From positions 170,807-234,806 of the forward strand of contig NZ_QUHB01000004.1 in the NCBI RefSeq assembly GCF_003479405.1: a stretch of DNA of 64,000 bases. The letters run 5' to 3'. The notes below the pieces were generated by a model that searched no databases, was not told where the DNA came from, and saw only the letters and a list, made by a program, of their open reading frames with translations. Position 1 is the first letter of the stretch, and each line of letters opens with the position of its first letter. Below, piece by piece: positions 17,221 to 28,736 of the stretch. A program made the position numbers and the translations under genes. The stretch is from Eubacterium sp. AF16-48 (GTDB lineage Bacteria; Bacillota; Clostridia; Lachnospirales; Lachnospiraceae).

Positions 17221-19704
17221 ATGGGAAAATATGTTTTTACGCAACAGGCTGATAGGGCATTAGCCTATGCTAATTATATTGCTCACCTTTGTAAAATTAA
17301 ATATATAGGAACAGAACATATTTTAGCCGGTATGTGCAGAGTGGCAGACAGTGTTACGGCTAAACTGCTTAGTCACTACAAATTCACATATTCAGATGTT
17401 ATCGGGTTTATGGAAGCAGGTTATGACGTGGATATTAAGGCGAAGGACGTTATACCGGATAAAAGACAGTTAGAATATAATTATAAAGCTAATTTAATAT
17501 TGGAAAATGCCTATAGTGAAGCTAATATGCAGGGACTTAAGGAAATAGGAACCGAGCATATTTTAATGGCAATGGTTACAGATAGAACATGTGAAGCCGG
17601 CAAAATACTTACCAGTTATGATGTTAATACAAAGAAAGTATGCATGGATATATTAAGGCTTTGTGGTCGCAGTCAAAGTGAGGCAAAGAAGTATTTTAAG
17701 GATGACAGAAAAGGAAATGGCAGACAAAGCAGAAAAACAGCCTTGGAAAAATACGGAAGAAATCTAACTGAAGAAGCAAGAGAAGGCAAGTTAGACCCGG
17801 TTATAGGCAGGGATATTGAAATTCAAAGAGCATTGCAGATACTTAGCAGGAAAACAAAGAACAATCCTTGTTTAATTGGAGAGCCGGGAGTTGGAAAAAC
17901 AGCTATCGTTGAGGCAATTGCCACAAGAATTGTGGAGGGAAAAGTTCCAAAAAACATGGAGGACAAGGAAATCATAAGTCTTGATTTAACCGGCACCGTG
18001 GCAGGGGCTAAGTACAGAGGAGAATTTGAAGACAGATTAAAAAGTATCATAGATGAAGTTGAGGCAGCAGGAAATGTAATAATATTTATTGATGAAATTC
18101 ATATGATTGTAGGGGCAGGAAGTGCTGAAGGCTCAATGGATGCTTCTAATATATTAAAGCCTTCCCTTACAAAGGGAACTTTGCAGGTAATAGGTGCCAC
18201 AACTATTAATGAATACAGAAAATATTTTGAAAAGGATGCTGCTTTAGAAAGAAGGTTCCAGCCAATAACAGTAGAAGAACCAACTAAGGAGCATGCAATA
18301 GAAATTCTTAAAGGCCTAAGAAAGTCCTATGAGGATTTCCACAAAATAAATATTACTGATGAAGCCATTGAAGCAGCGGTAAAACTGTCAATGAGATATA
18401 TTAACGACAGAAATCTGCCGGATAAGGCAATTGACTTAATAGATGAAGCCTGCTCAAAGAAACGTATTCATGAGGATCCGAAGCCTAAGGCTATTAGAAA
18501 TAAAGAGATACAAATAGCTGAACTTAAATTAGAATTGGATATGTATGTTAGAAATGCTGATTTTAGTACAGCAGCAGAAATTAAAAAGAAGCTGGACAAA
18601 TTAGAAAACAGGGTAAAGATTGAAAATGAAAAGTGGGAATTATCAGAGAAGGAAAACAGACAGAAGATTACTGACAGGGAAATTGAGGATATAGTATCAA
18701 TGTGGACCGGTATTCCTGTTACTAAATTAGAAAAAAATGAGCAAAAGAGACTTCTTAAACTGGAAGAAGTTTTGCATAAACGAATGGTAGGACAGGATGA
18801 GGCAGTAAGTGCCGTGGCAAAAGCCGTAAGAAGAGGTCGTGTAGGACTTAAAAATCCTAACAGACCTATAGGTTCATTTTTGTTTTTAGGGCCTACAGGT
18901 GTGGGAAAAACAGAGCTTTCAAAGGCTTTGGCAGAAGCTGTTTTTGGCACCGAGGATTCCATTATCAGAATTGATATGTCTGAATATATGGAAAAACACA
19001 GTGTCTCAAAAATGATAGGTTCACCTCCGGGATATGTGGGATATGATGAGGGCGGTCAGCTCAGTGATAAGGTAAGAAGAAATCCTTATTCTGTTATTCT
19101 TTTTGATGAAGTGGAAAAAGCCCATCCGGATGTATTTAATGTACTTTTACAGGTGTTAGATGACGGTCATATTACAGACTCAAAGGGTCGGAAAGTAAGC
19201 TTTAAGAATACTATTATCATTATGACAAGTAATGTGGGAGCAAACAGAATTGTGGATCCGAAAAATTTAGGCTTTGGTGTTGTAAATGACGAAAAGAAGG
19301 ACTACGAAAAAATGAAATCTGACGTTATGGAAGAAGTTAAGCTTATGTTTAAGCCTGAGTTTATCAACAGAATTGATGACATAATAGTATTCCATTCTCT
19401 TACTGAAAAAGAGGTTAAAAATATCGTAGGCATAATGCTTAAAAATCTGGCAAAACAGATAAAAGAGCAAATGGCAATAGAACTTAAATTTACGGAGACC
19501 TTAAAAAATATGATAGCTAAGGAAAGCTATGACAAAAAATTCGGAGCAAGACCACTTAGAAGGAAAATTCAGTCAAAGGTGGAGGATGCTTTAGCAGAAG
19601 AGGTGCTTTCCGGCAATGTAAATAACAATGATAAAGTTACTGTTTCATGTAAAAATGGAAAGGTAACCTTTAAGGTGGACAGGGAAAATAAGCAGGAAAA
19701 TTAA
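17221..19704 (+). CDS. clpC: ATP-dependent Clp protease ATP-binding subunit ClpC
   Basis: This Hsp100 unfoldase feeds substrates to ClpP. Domain order: two Clp-N repeats (about 1-145, each with GTEHIL), AAA-1 with Walker A GEPGVGKT near 220-227 and IIFIDEIH, a UVR-type coiled segment near 430-465 ([18 protein letters not shown]), AAA-2 with [19 protein letters not shown] near 563, and the C-terminal D2-small domain ([13 protein letters not shown]). The frame extends to ATG 17206, but GGAGGAAGAA at 17208-17217 is an ideal ribosome site for ATG 17221, whose product starts [14 protein letters not shown] like other ClpCs. Genes ctsR, mcsA and mcsB are absent beside it. Confidence 0.95.
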   Translation: MGKYVFTQQADRALAYANYIAHLCKIKYIGTEHILAGMCRVADSVTAKLLSHYKFTYSDVIGFMEAGYDVDIKAKDVIPDKRQLEYNYKANLILENAYSEANMQGLKEIGTEHILMAMVTDRTCEAGKILTSYDVNTKKVCMDILRLCGRSQSEAKKYFKDDRKGNGRQSRKTALEKYGRNLTEEAREGKLDPVIGRDIEIQRALQILSRKTKNNPCLIGEPGVGKTAIVEAIATRIVEGKVPKNMEDKEIISLDLTGTVAGAKYRGEFEDRLKSIIDEVEAAGNVIIFIDEIHMIVGAGSAEGSMDASNILKPSLTKGTLQVIGATTINEYRKYFEKDAALERRFQPITVEEPTKEHAIEILKGLRKSYEDFHKINITDEAIEAAVKLSMRYINDRNLPDKAIDLIDEACSKKRIHEDPKPKAIRNKEIQIAELKLELDMYVRNADFSTAAEIKKKLDKLENRVKIENEKWELSEKENRQKITDREIEDIVSMWTGIPVTKLEKNEQKRLLKLEEVLHKRMVGQDEAVSAVAKAVRRGRVGLKNPNRPIGSFLFLGPTGVGKTELSKALAEAVFGTEDSIIRIDMSEYMEKHSVSKMIGSPPGYVGYDEGGQLSDKVRRNPYSVILFDEVEKAHPDVFNVLLQVLDDGHITDSKGRKVSFKNTIIIMTSNVGANRIVDPKNLGFGVVNDEKKDYEKMKSDVMEEVKLMFKPEFINRIDDIIVFHSLTEKEVKNIVGIMLKNLAKQIKEQMAIELKFTETLKNMIAKESYDKKFGARPLRRKIQSKVEDALAEEVLSGNVNNNDKVTVSCKNGKVTFKVDRENKQEN

Positions 19705-19761
19705 TTGAAAAAAAGTTATAAAAAATTCATACTTTTTTCGCAATTATTTGTAGTTTTATGG

Positions 19762-19767
19762 TACAAT
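19762..19767 (+). promoter_or_regulatory. Extended -10 candidate upstream of the small beta-rich protein gene
   Basis: TATGGTACAAT contains TGG plus TACAAT, an extended -10, 50 nt before the ATG at 19818. The -35 region is not convincing. Confidence 0.35.
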
Positions 19768-19817
19768 GTTCATATCTAGAGAAAGGTCACCAAAGTGACA
19801 GTGAACAGGAGGATGAA

Positions 19818-20231
19818 ATGGCAACAGTCAAGGAATTAATCAAAAAAGAAAGTAACGGATCAATTAGTTTTGGTAACTATGATTTACCGGAAAAGAAGAA
19901 ACTTGCAGATTTTGAGGTAGCAGGTGACTTGTATAAGGTAAAGACATGGAATGAAATGACAAAATTAGAAAGAAACGGAACTTTTGTGTATGAATCAATT
20001 CCGGGAACAGCAGTAAATGTTTTTAAAGAGACAGCAGATGAAGTTACTTTCTTCGTTGAAGGTACAGGACAGACACAGATTACATTAGAATTAGAATCAA
20101 ACAAGGAATACAGTGTGTTTGTGGATGACAAGGATTTAGGCGTTTCTAAAACTGATGTTGGAGGAAAGATTACATTTGACGTTGACTTGCAAAAAGGCAG
20201 CATGACCGTGGTTAAAGTTGTAGCTGCATAA
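19818..20231 (+). CDS. Small beta-rich protein (endosialidase-annotated family, function unknown)
   Basis: The 137-residue cytoplasmic protein begins MATVKELIKKESNGSISFGNY. It contains LADFEVAGDLYKVKTWNEMTK, FVYESIPGTAV and a C-terminal beta-strand-rich half. Similar short clostridial proteins are, as I recall, labelled endosialidase in databases, but no glycosidase catalytic motif is visible and the name is doubtful. An open frame continues upstream to 19758; ATG 19818 is chosen because ACAGGAGGATGAA lies just before it. It has its own promoter candidate and is followed by a terminator at 20252, so it is probably monocistronic. Function is unknown. Confidence 0.65.
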   Translation: MATVKELIKKESNGSISFGNYDLPEKKKLADFEVAGDLYKVKTWNEMTKLERNGTFVYESIPGTAVNVFKETADEVTFFVEGTGQTQITLELESNKEYSVFVDDKDLGVSKTDVGGKITFDVDLQKGSMTVVKVVAA

Positions 20232-20251
20232 ACAGGTACGAAATTAACGAA

Positions 20252-20303
20252 GCTGTTGTATTAATGTGAATATAATTTTGCATTAGTACAGCAGCATTGT
20301 TTT
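20252..20303 (+). terminator. Terminator after the small beta-rich protein gene
   Basis: GCTGTTGTATTAATG pairs with CATTAGTACAGCAGC (a few G-T pairs), followed by ATTGTTTTTTATATA. Confidence 0.75.
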
Positions 20304-20336
20304 TTATATAATAAACTAATTGGGAAAAGGAAAAAT

Positions 20337-21692
20337 ATGGCAAAATCAGGAAAAACAGTATTCTTCTGTAAAGAGTGCGGATATGAATCCTCAAAGTGGA
20401 TGGGAGTGTGTCCGGGGTGCAGGGAAGTAGGCACTTTTGTGGAAGAATTGGTTAAAAATAACGGTAAGCAGACAAAAAGAAGTCTGTTAAACAGCAAGCC
20501 TGTGGCTATTAATGAAGTTACGGCTAATGATGAAGAAAGAATAACTACGGGATTTACTGAATTAGACAGGGTTTTAGGTGGCGGAATAGTTCCCGGAGCA
20601 CTTATTTTGGTAGGGGGAGATCCGGGAATAGGAAAGTCCACACTTTTACTTCAGGTATGTAGAAATATGTCAGGGGCAGGAAAAAACATACTTTATATAT
20701 CAGGAGAAGAGTCCTTAAAACAAATAAAACTTAGAGCTAACAGAATGGGAAAGTTTAGTGACAATCTTAAGCTGCTTGCAGAAACCAGTCTTGACTCCAT
20801 TGAAAGTGTGATAACAGAGGTAAAGCCTGATGCAGTGGTAATAGATTCCATTCAAACCATTTTTAGGGAAGACATTAGTTCGGCTCCGGGAAGTGTAAGT
20901 CAGGTAAGGGAGTCAACTAATACTCTTATGCAAATAGCGAAGGGAAATACCATTCCCGTTTTTATAGTAGGTCATGTAACAAAAGAAGGCGTAGTGGCAG
21001 GCCCAAGAGTCCTTGAACACATGGTAGATACTGTACTTTATTTTGAAGGGGACAGACATGCTGCATATAGAATTATAAGAGGCGTAAAAAACAGATTCGG
21101 TTCCACAAATGAAATAGGTGTTTTTGAAATGAGAGAGGATGGGCTAAAGCAGGTGCTTAATCCTTCTGAATTTATGCTTTCAGGAAGACCGGAGGATGCA
21201 TCAGGTTCTGTGGTGGCATGCCTTATGGAGGGAACAAGACCTATATTAGTAGAGGTTCAGGCACTTATATCCCATACTAACTTTGGAATGCCAAGAAGAA
21301 CATCTGTAGGTACTGATTACAACAAGGTTAATCTTCTTATGGCAGTTATTGAGAAAAAAATGGGAATACAAATGGGAGATTATGATGCCTATGTTAATAT
21401 TGCAGGAGGAATGAAAATAACAGAGCCGGCTCTTGATTTAGCTTTGGTTATGGCATTAATCAGTAGCTACAAAAACCGTCCCTTAGATTCTAAGACCATT
21501 GTTTTTGGGGAAGTAGGCTTAGCAGGAGAAGTAAGAGCGGTGTCTCAGGCACAGCAAAGAGTAATGGAAGCAAAAAAACTGGGATTTAAAAGATGTATTA
21601 TGCCTGAAGTATCTGTGGGAAATTTGAAAAATACGGAAGGAATTGAATTAGTTGGTGTAAGAAATATAAATGAGGCAGCTAATGTAATATAA
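20337..21692 (+). CDS. radA: DNA repair protein RadA/Sms
   Basis: RadA is a RecA-like branch-migration ATPase in recombinational repair. It has the N-terminal four-Cys zinc finger (Cys11, Cys14, Cys25, Cys28), Walker A GGDPGIGKST at 93-102, the RadA-specific KNRFG motif near residue 250, and a C-terminal Lon-like domain (DYDAYVNIAGGMKITEPA). Length, 451 residues, is normal. A radA gene next to clpC is common in Firmicutes. ATG 20337 has GGGAAAAGGAAAA before it. The gene ends in a small hairpin and meets the bidirectional terminator shared with tRNA-Trp. Confidence 0.97.
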   Translation: MAKSGKTVFFCKECGYESSKWMGVCPGCREVGTFVEELVKNNGKQTKRSLLNSKPVAINEVTANDEERITTGFTELDRVLGGGIVPGALILVGGDPGIGKSTLLLQVCRNMSGAGKNILYISGEESLKQIKLRANRMGKFSDNLKLLAETSLDSIESVITEVKPDAVVIDSIQTIFREDISSAPGSVSQVRESTNTLMQIAKGNTIPVFIVGHVTKEGVVAGPRVLEHMVDTVLYFEGDRHAAYRIIRGVKNRFGSTNEIGVFEMREDGLKQVLNPSEFMLSGRPEDASGSVVACLMEGTRPILVEVQALISHTNFGMPRRTSVGTDYNKVNLLMAVIEKKMGIQMGDYDAYVNIAGGMKITEPALDLALVMALISSYKNRPLDSKTIVFGEVGLAGEVRAVSQAQQRVMEAKKLGFKRCIMPEVSVGNLKNTEGIELVGVRNINEAANVI

Positions 21693-21709
21693 GCTGCCTA
21701 AAAAGAAAA

Positions 21710-21742
21710 AGTTCTGAATACCTTTAAAAAGGACTCAGAACT
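21710..21742. terminator. Bidirectional terminator between radA and tRNA-Trp
   Basis: AGTTCTGA at 21710-21717 pairs with TCAGAACT at 21735-21742, with an inner CCTTT/AAAGG stem. On the minus strand it is followed by a T-rich run (complement of AAAAGAAAAA), so it should end the tRNA transcript; it also follows radA. Confidence 0.7.
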
Positions 21743-21752
21743 CTTTAAATAG

Positions 21753-21823
21753 CAGGGGTGGTAGGAATCGAACCCACCTCTGGAGTTTTGGAGACTCTTA
21801 TTCTACCGATGAACTACACCCCT
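21753..21823 (-). tRNA. tRNA-Trp (anticodon CCA)
   Basis: On the minus strand a complete cloverleaf can be drawn: acceptor AGGGGTG pairs with CACCCCT (seven pairs), D arm GTTC...GAAT, anticodon loop CTCCAAA with anticodon CCA, and T arm GTGGG-TTCGATT-CCTAC. The first anticodon-stem pair is an A-C mismatch. The 71 bases end in discriminator G; the 3' CCA is not encoded (next bases CT), so it must be added. It is an isolated tRNA on the opposite strand to its neighbours. Confidence 0.93.
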
Positions 21824-21885
21824 ATTTGCAATTTTGCACAACAAAGATATTTATACCATAATTAGATTTCACTGTCAAGAAAAAT

Positions 21886-21937
21886 ATGTCATATTTTTGT
21901 GAAGTTATGTCATATTTCTTTCAGGGATATCATATTT
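21886..21937 (+). repeat. Three helically phased direct repeats upstream of the GH76 gene
   Basis: ATGTCATATTT occurs at 21886-21896 and 21907-21917, and ATATCATATTT at 21927-21937, so the copies start 21 and 20 bp apart, two helical turns. They end 70 nt before the GH76 start. This is the arrangement of tandem activator or repressor sites; a LytTR-like period fits, but the base pattern is not the classical LytTR one. Confidence 0.5.
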
Positions 21938-22007
21938 TAGGTTTAATTGTTTGGAAAAATTAAATGTGTTATGTTGAATATATATAAAAAGTAGGAGGTA
22001 TACATTT

Positions 22008-25000
22008 ATGAAAAAAAGATTAATGATATTGTGTCTTGCTGTTGCATTGATTATAACATCATTGCCGGGACAAAACGGTTTGAAAAATGTGAAGGCGGAA
22101 GATGAAGGAGCAATTAATGACGGAGTATATGTTATTCAATCGGTCTATAACCAAAAAGCAATAACCCAGACAGATGTATCAAATTATTATGCTGATTGCG
22201 TTGTATGGAATACTGATGCCCTAAGTGACTTAGCGAGATTTAATGTAAAGAAAGAAGGAGAATATTATACATTTACAAATACTGTTACGGACAAAACTAT
22301 GAAAATAACAGGAAAAAGTAATGGTGATAAGCTGGATTTTAATGGAAATGATGGTACGGATATTTACAAATGGAAACTGGTTCCTATAACAGAAGGCAAA
22401 TATGAAGGTTGTTATTATATTGTGTCTGCTGTAAAAAACGACAACGGTGAGGAGGAATGTGCGGAAATTATCAGTGATGATGACAAAAGGGATAAAGATG
22501 GTGCTCAGGTTCGTTTGTGGACTAAAGCAAAAAGTATAGATTATGAACCGAGACAAATATGGAAGTTAAAAAAGACCAGTGTGGAATATAATGGATTTAC
22601 AGAGGAAATGAATGACACCATGGTAAATGCGTTTAAAGATTACTATTATAAATACTATGAAAAAACAGGGTATATGACATTTCATAGTAGTGATGATGGT
22701 TTTTGGGGAGAGGCAGAAATAATGGAAGCACTTCTTGATGGCTATGAAACAACAGGTAAAGCAATATATAAAGATATGTTTGTTACAACTTATAAAGATT
22801 TTATAGCAACCAACGGAGAAGATTGGGCATGGAAGGATTGGAATGACGATTTGGCATGGGCAGTCTTGGCATCGGTTAGAGCATATATTTTGTTTGGTGA
22901 TGAACAATACTTAACATATGGTAAACATAATTATGATTTAATGTACGAAAGAGCAAATAAGAGAAGCGACGGAATGCTTATATGGAAAATGAATCATGAG
23001 AATGATGATACAACATCCTGTATTAATGGACCTGCAACAGTGGGGGCATGCTATCTGGCTGAAGCAACGGGGGATATGTCTTATTATGAAAAAGCAAAAA
23101 AACTGTATTCAGCCTGGAGAAACAGTTCTATGTATGTACGAGAAGGAGAGGAAATAGGGCATGTCTGGGATACAATGCATGAATACTGGTGCTCAACATA
23201 TAATCAGGGGACATTTATTGGAGCGGCAACAATGCTTTATGAACACTTTGGAGACAATAGTTATTATGAAGATGCCTGCAATGCTGTAAATCATACAATG
23301 AAAGCTTTGTGTTATAACAATATATTAATTAAGGAAGATGCATATATCACAGACAACTCAAAAATGCGTGGAATTTTAATGAGATATTTAAGAAAGTTCA
23401 TAGTGGATTTCAACAGACCGGAATATTTATCATTCTTCCGGGATAATGCAAAAATAGCATGGATGAATAAAAACTCAAAGAATTTGCAATGGTGTGTATG
23501 GAATAAGAAAACATCAGAAGATGTAACATGGGAATGCTACACAGCGTATAATGCCATATCTCTTATGGCAAATATGCCTACATATTCTGACAGACTTGAA
23601 AGAGATGCATATTCACTTATAGAAGCAGAGGATATGGACTATACTAAAGGTTTGATTTCTGAAAACAGTGATAACACCAGTGGAGGAAGAAGTCTGGGTG
23701 GAATTAATAGTGGAGATTACACTGCATACTATAACGTTGATTTTGGAAAAACAGGATGTTCAAAAGTTAAACTTAGATATTCAAGAAAAACAGAAGATGC
23801 AGAAAAAAAGGGGAGAATAGAAATAAGGCTTGGTTCTACAAATGGAACCATAATTGCAAGTGTTCCATTAGATAATACAGGTGACTGGAGTGATTGGAGA
23901 GAAATTTCTGTTGATACAGCAAGAGTAAAGGGTGTACAAAATTTATATGTCATTTTCAAGTCAGATACTGAACATGTATGTAATTTGGACTATATACAGT
24001 TTGAAAAGGCAACAGATAATTCCCAGGGATATATGTTTCTTTATTCAGAGTCTAATGATAAATATGCCCAGTTGAAAAATGGAACAAAAGATACAACTAT
24101 TTTAGCAAGAAGTACCAGTAGAGGAGATTGGGAGCAAATAGGTATAGTTAATAATTCTGATGGTACAGTTTCATTTAAGTCTTTAGTTACTGAAAAATAT
24201 ATAAGGGCAGCATATGGCTCAAATGGATATTATATTACTGCAAATGCAGATACCATTGATGATGAGTCAAAATTTATAGTTGAAAACTTAAATGAAGAAT
24301 CAGATGATACATCGGTGGCAATAAAATCTGTTAAGACAGGTAAATACCTGTTAGTTGACCCTGAAGATGAAGAAATGTATATTCTGGCTAATGCAGATAA
24401 AGTGACAGGAAATCAAGAAAAATTCAGGTTTTTAACAGCAGATGGAAGCAAAATTTTGCCTAAAGGTGCAATATATAATATTGTAACAAGCCCTGAACTA
24501 AAAATAGAGGGATACCAGATAAGTACAACATTAGGAGGAATAAGAACTATTGCGTCTGTTGAACCCAAAATAAATGAAGAACAAGTTGTAAAGTGGGGAT
24601 TTATTTATGGTGTGTCAGAAGTAGACGGTATAAAAACCAATATTAAGGAATCAGAGATGGTCGTTAATAGTAGTAATAAATATATTGCAAGCTTTGAATC
24701 TACCGCTAATGGAACTGCTGCACAAAAATTTGGAGAATCCGATACGGCAACATACTATGTAAGAACAATAAAGTTCGGAGCATTTTCCACTAAGGAATTT
24801 ACATCAAAGTATATGGTCAGGGCATATGCCGTACTGGATGATGGTACCTATGTATATGGAGACAATATTTCACAATATTCTATTTACGATGTTGCAAAAA
24901 ATCTTTATGAAAATGTAAAGATGAATACAAAGGAAGCTCATGCCTATCTTTTTAATAAAATAGTTAAAGTTGTTAATAAGGATGCAAAAGAAATAGATTA

Positions 25001-25031
25001 TGATTGGGGAAATACAATAGTCACTCCGTAG
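22008..25031 (+). CDS. Secreted GH76 alpha-mannanase-like enzyme with CBM6 and trefoil modules
   Basis: The 1007-residue exported protein reads as: signal peptide (about 1-30); a ricin-type lectin-like domain (about 38-190, ending QIWKLKK); a GH76 catalytic domain (about 205-535) with the catalytic pair Asp280-Asp281 in WNDDLAWA and the family motif STYNQGTFIGAATMLYEHFGD begun near 395; a CBM6 (about 545-670, IEAEDM ... WREISV ... LDYIQFEK); a fascin-like beta-trefoil (about 675-815); and a C-terminal domain like those of the proteins at 40129 and 42431. GH76 enzymes cut alpha-1,6-mannan, for example of fungal walls; that substrate is inferred. No sortase motif is seen. The start has TAGGAGG upstream. 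Confidence 0.82.
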   Translation: MKKRLMILCLAVALIITSLPGQNGLKNVKAEDEGAINDGVYVIQSVYNQKAITQTDVSNYYADCVVWNTDALSDLARFNVKKEGEYYTFTNTVTDKTMKITGKSNGDKLDFNGNDGTDIYKWKLVPITEGKYEGCYYIVSAVKNDNGEEECAEIISDDDKRDKDGAQVRLWTKAKSIDYEPRQIWKLKKTSVEYNGFTEEMNDTMVNAFKDYYYKYYEKTGYMTFHSSDDGFWGEAEIMEALLDGYETTGKAIYKDMFVTTYKDFIATNGEDWAWKDWNDDLAWAVLASVRAYILFGDEQYLTYGKHNYDLMYERANKRSDGMLIWKMNHENDDTTSCINGPATVGACYLAEATGDMSYYEKAKKLYSAWRNSSMYVREGEEIGHVWDTMHEYWCSTYNQGTFIGAATMLYEHFGDNSYYEDACNAVNHTMKALCYNNILIKEDAYITDNSKMRGILMRYLRKFIVDFNRPEYLSFFRDNAKIAWMNKNSKNLQWCVWNKKTSEDVTWECYTAYNAISLMANMPTYSDRLERDAYSLIEAEDMDYTKGLISENSDNTSGGRSLGGINSGDYTAYYNVDFGKTGCSKVKLRYSRKTEDAEKKGRIEIRLGSTNGTIIASVPLDNTGDWSDWREISVDTARVKGVQNLYVIFKSDTEHVCNLDYIQFEKATDNSQGYMFLYSESNDKYAQLKNGTKDTTILARSTSRGDWEQIGIVNNSDGTVSFKSLVTEKYIRAAYGSNGYYITANADTIDDESKFIVENLNEESDDTSVAIKSVKTGKYLLVDPEDEEMYILANADKVTGNQEKFRFLTADGSKILPKGAIYNIVTSPELKIEGYQISTTLGGIRTIASVEPKINEEQVVKWGFIYGVSEVDGIKTNIKESEMVVNSSNKYIASFESTANGTAAQKFGESDTATYYVRTIKFGAFSTKEFTSKYMVRAYAVLDDGTYVYGDNISQYSIYDVAKNLYENVKMNTKEAHAYLFNKIVKVVNKDAKEIDYDWGNTIVTP

Positions 25032-25055
25032 TCATAAAAGGAATAAAAAAAGGAC

Positions 25056-25106
25056 TTTTACGCATAATTGTTTTAGGAAATAATTCATAAAAACAATTAT
25101 GTAAAA
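25056..25106 (+). terminator. AT-rich hairpin after the GH76 gene
   Basis: CATAATTGTTTT at 25063-25074 and AAAACAATTATG at 25090-25101 form a perfect 12-bp inverted repeat, extended by TTTTA/TAAAA. There is no following T-run, so it may be a weak terminator or mRNA-stabilising hairpin. Confidence 0.45.
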
Positions 25107-25186
25107 TAGTAATAAAAGCATACAAAATACGAAATAGTAAAAATATACAACAACTGTTATAAAATGATACTTGTATATAATTATTC

Positions 25187-25200
25187 TATGATATATCATA
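25187..25200. promoter_or_regulatory. 14-bp palindrome in the V-ATPase leader
   Basis: TATGATATATCATA is a perfect palindrome 55 nt before the first V-ATPase gene and just downstream of a possible -10 (TATAAT at 25176-25181). It may be an operator; no regulator is identified, and AT-rich palindromes arise easily by chance. Confidence 0.3.
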
Positions 25201-25254
25201 CTTGATAAGAAATGAAATTATAAAGACAATGTGGATAGAAAGGAGGAGCCTGTA

Positions 25255-25563
25255 TTGATTAAAGAAACCGTGGATGCAATTAGAATTGCAGAGTCAGATG
25301 CTGAAAAAACGGTAATGACGGCAAAGGATAATGCAATGAACATGAAAAATGACATTAAGATAAGGGCACAATCATATAGGGAAGAGGAAACAGATAAAGT
25401 GAAAGATAAAGCCCGCAGGGATATGGAAGAAACCATTAAAAGTTGCAGCGAGGCAGACAGAGAATTTAATGCAGAAATTGACAAGCAGGTAATAAAACTA
25501 AAGGAAGAGGCAGCAGAAAGGCAGCCAGAGGCAGTAAAAGCTGTAATTGATGCATTGTTTTAG
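25255..25563 (+). CDS. ntpF: V-type ATPase subunit H/G (NtpF/AhaH-like) peripheral stalk
   Basis: This small, wholly helical, charged protein (102 residues from TTG 25255) is the first gene of the V-ATPase operon, the position of ntpF in Enterococcus hirae. Heptad-like spacing through ESDAEKTVMTAKDNAM and the following KDKARRDMEETIK fits a coiled-coil stalk that pairs with subunit E. The frame opens at GTG 25231, but AAAGGAGGAG at 25240-25249 directs ribosomes to TTG 25255. Identification relies more on gene order and composition than on conserved residues. Confidence 0.8.
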   Translation: MIKETVDAIRIAESDAEKTVMTAKDNAMNMKNDIKIRAQSYREEETDKVKDKARRDMEETIKSCSEADREFNAEIDKQVIKLKEEAAERQPEAVKAVIDALF

Positions 25564-25572
25564 GAGGTTTTT

Positions 25573-28082
<2,510 letters not shown>

Positions 28083-28122
28083 GAGACGGTATTAAAGGAG
28101 ATACGTTGAAAAGGAGAAGTGT

Positions 28123-28725
28123 ATGAGTGGATTAGACAACATTGTGCAGGAAATTCATTCTCAGGCACAGAAGGAAGCAAACCGGATTTTAAATGAAGCT
28201 GAAGAATATTGCAACGAGTATATGGATGGTATAAAAGCTGACGTAGCAGTACAGGTAGAACAAATCAATAAAAAATCTTTAGCTGACAGAAAGTTATATG
28301 AGGAAAAAACAAAATCCGGTGGTGAATTTAGAAAAAGAAAAACCATACTTATGGCAAAACAGAGCTGCATTAATGAAGTAATTGAAAAAGCAGAAATGAC
28401 TTTTTTAGAACTTGAAAGTGAAGAATACTTTAAACTAATGCTTGAATTATTTAAGGCTAATGTAACATGTGAAAAGGGGAAAATCCTGTTTAATGAAAAG
28501 GATTTAAGCCGGATGCCTCAATGGTTTAAGGATGAAATTAATCAGGCAGCAAAGGAAAAAGGCGGAGAAATTAAAATAAATGAAATGCCTGAAAACATTG
28601 ATGGAGGATTTATTTTAACTTACGGTGATATTGAAGAAAACTGCACGGTAAAATCTCTGTTTATGGCAAATTCAGATAAGCTTAAAGATGTTGCCAATAA
28701 AGTATTATTTGGTACCGGAAATTAG
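28123..28725 (+). CDS. ntpE: V-type ATPase subunit E
   Basis: The 200-residue peripheral-stalk subunit begins MSGLDNIVQEIHSQAQKEAN with a long charged helix to about residue 100, followed by a globular end containing IDGGFILTYGDIEENCTVKSLF, the conserved E-subunit motif. It pairs with the small subunit at 25255 to hold the catalytic head still during rotation. AAGGAGAAGTGT precedes ATG 28123. It lies 40 nt after ntpK and 11 nt before ntpC. Confidence 0.92.
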   Translation: MSGLDNIVQEIHSQAQKEANRILNEAEEYCNEYMDGIKADVAVQVEQINKKSLADRKLYEEKTKSGGEFRKRKTILMAKQSCINEVIEKAEMTFLELESEEYFKLMLELFKANVTCEKGKILFNEKDLSRMPQWFKDEINQAAKEKGGEIKINEMPENIDGGFILTYGDIEENCTVKSLFMANSDKLKDVANKVLFGTGN

Positions 28726-28736
28726 GAGGTAATGCC

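Noticed and set aside
18468..18962. 164-codon minus-strand frame within clpC
   Set aside because: Antisense of the UVR and second AAA region; Ser/Phe-rich shadow.
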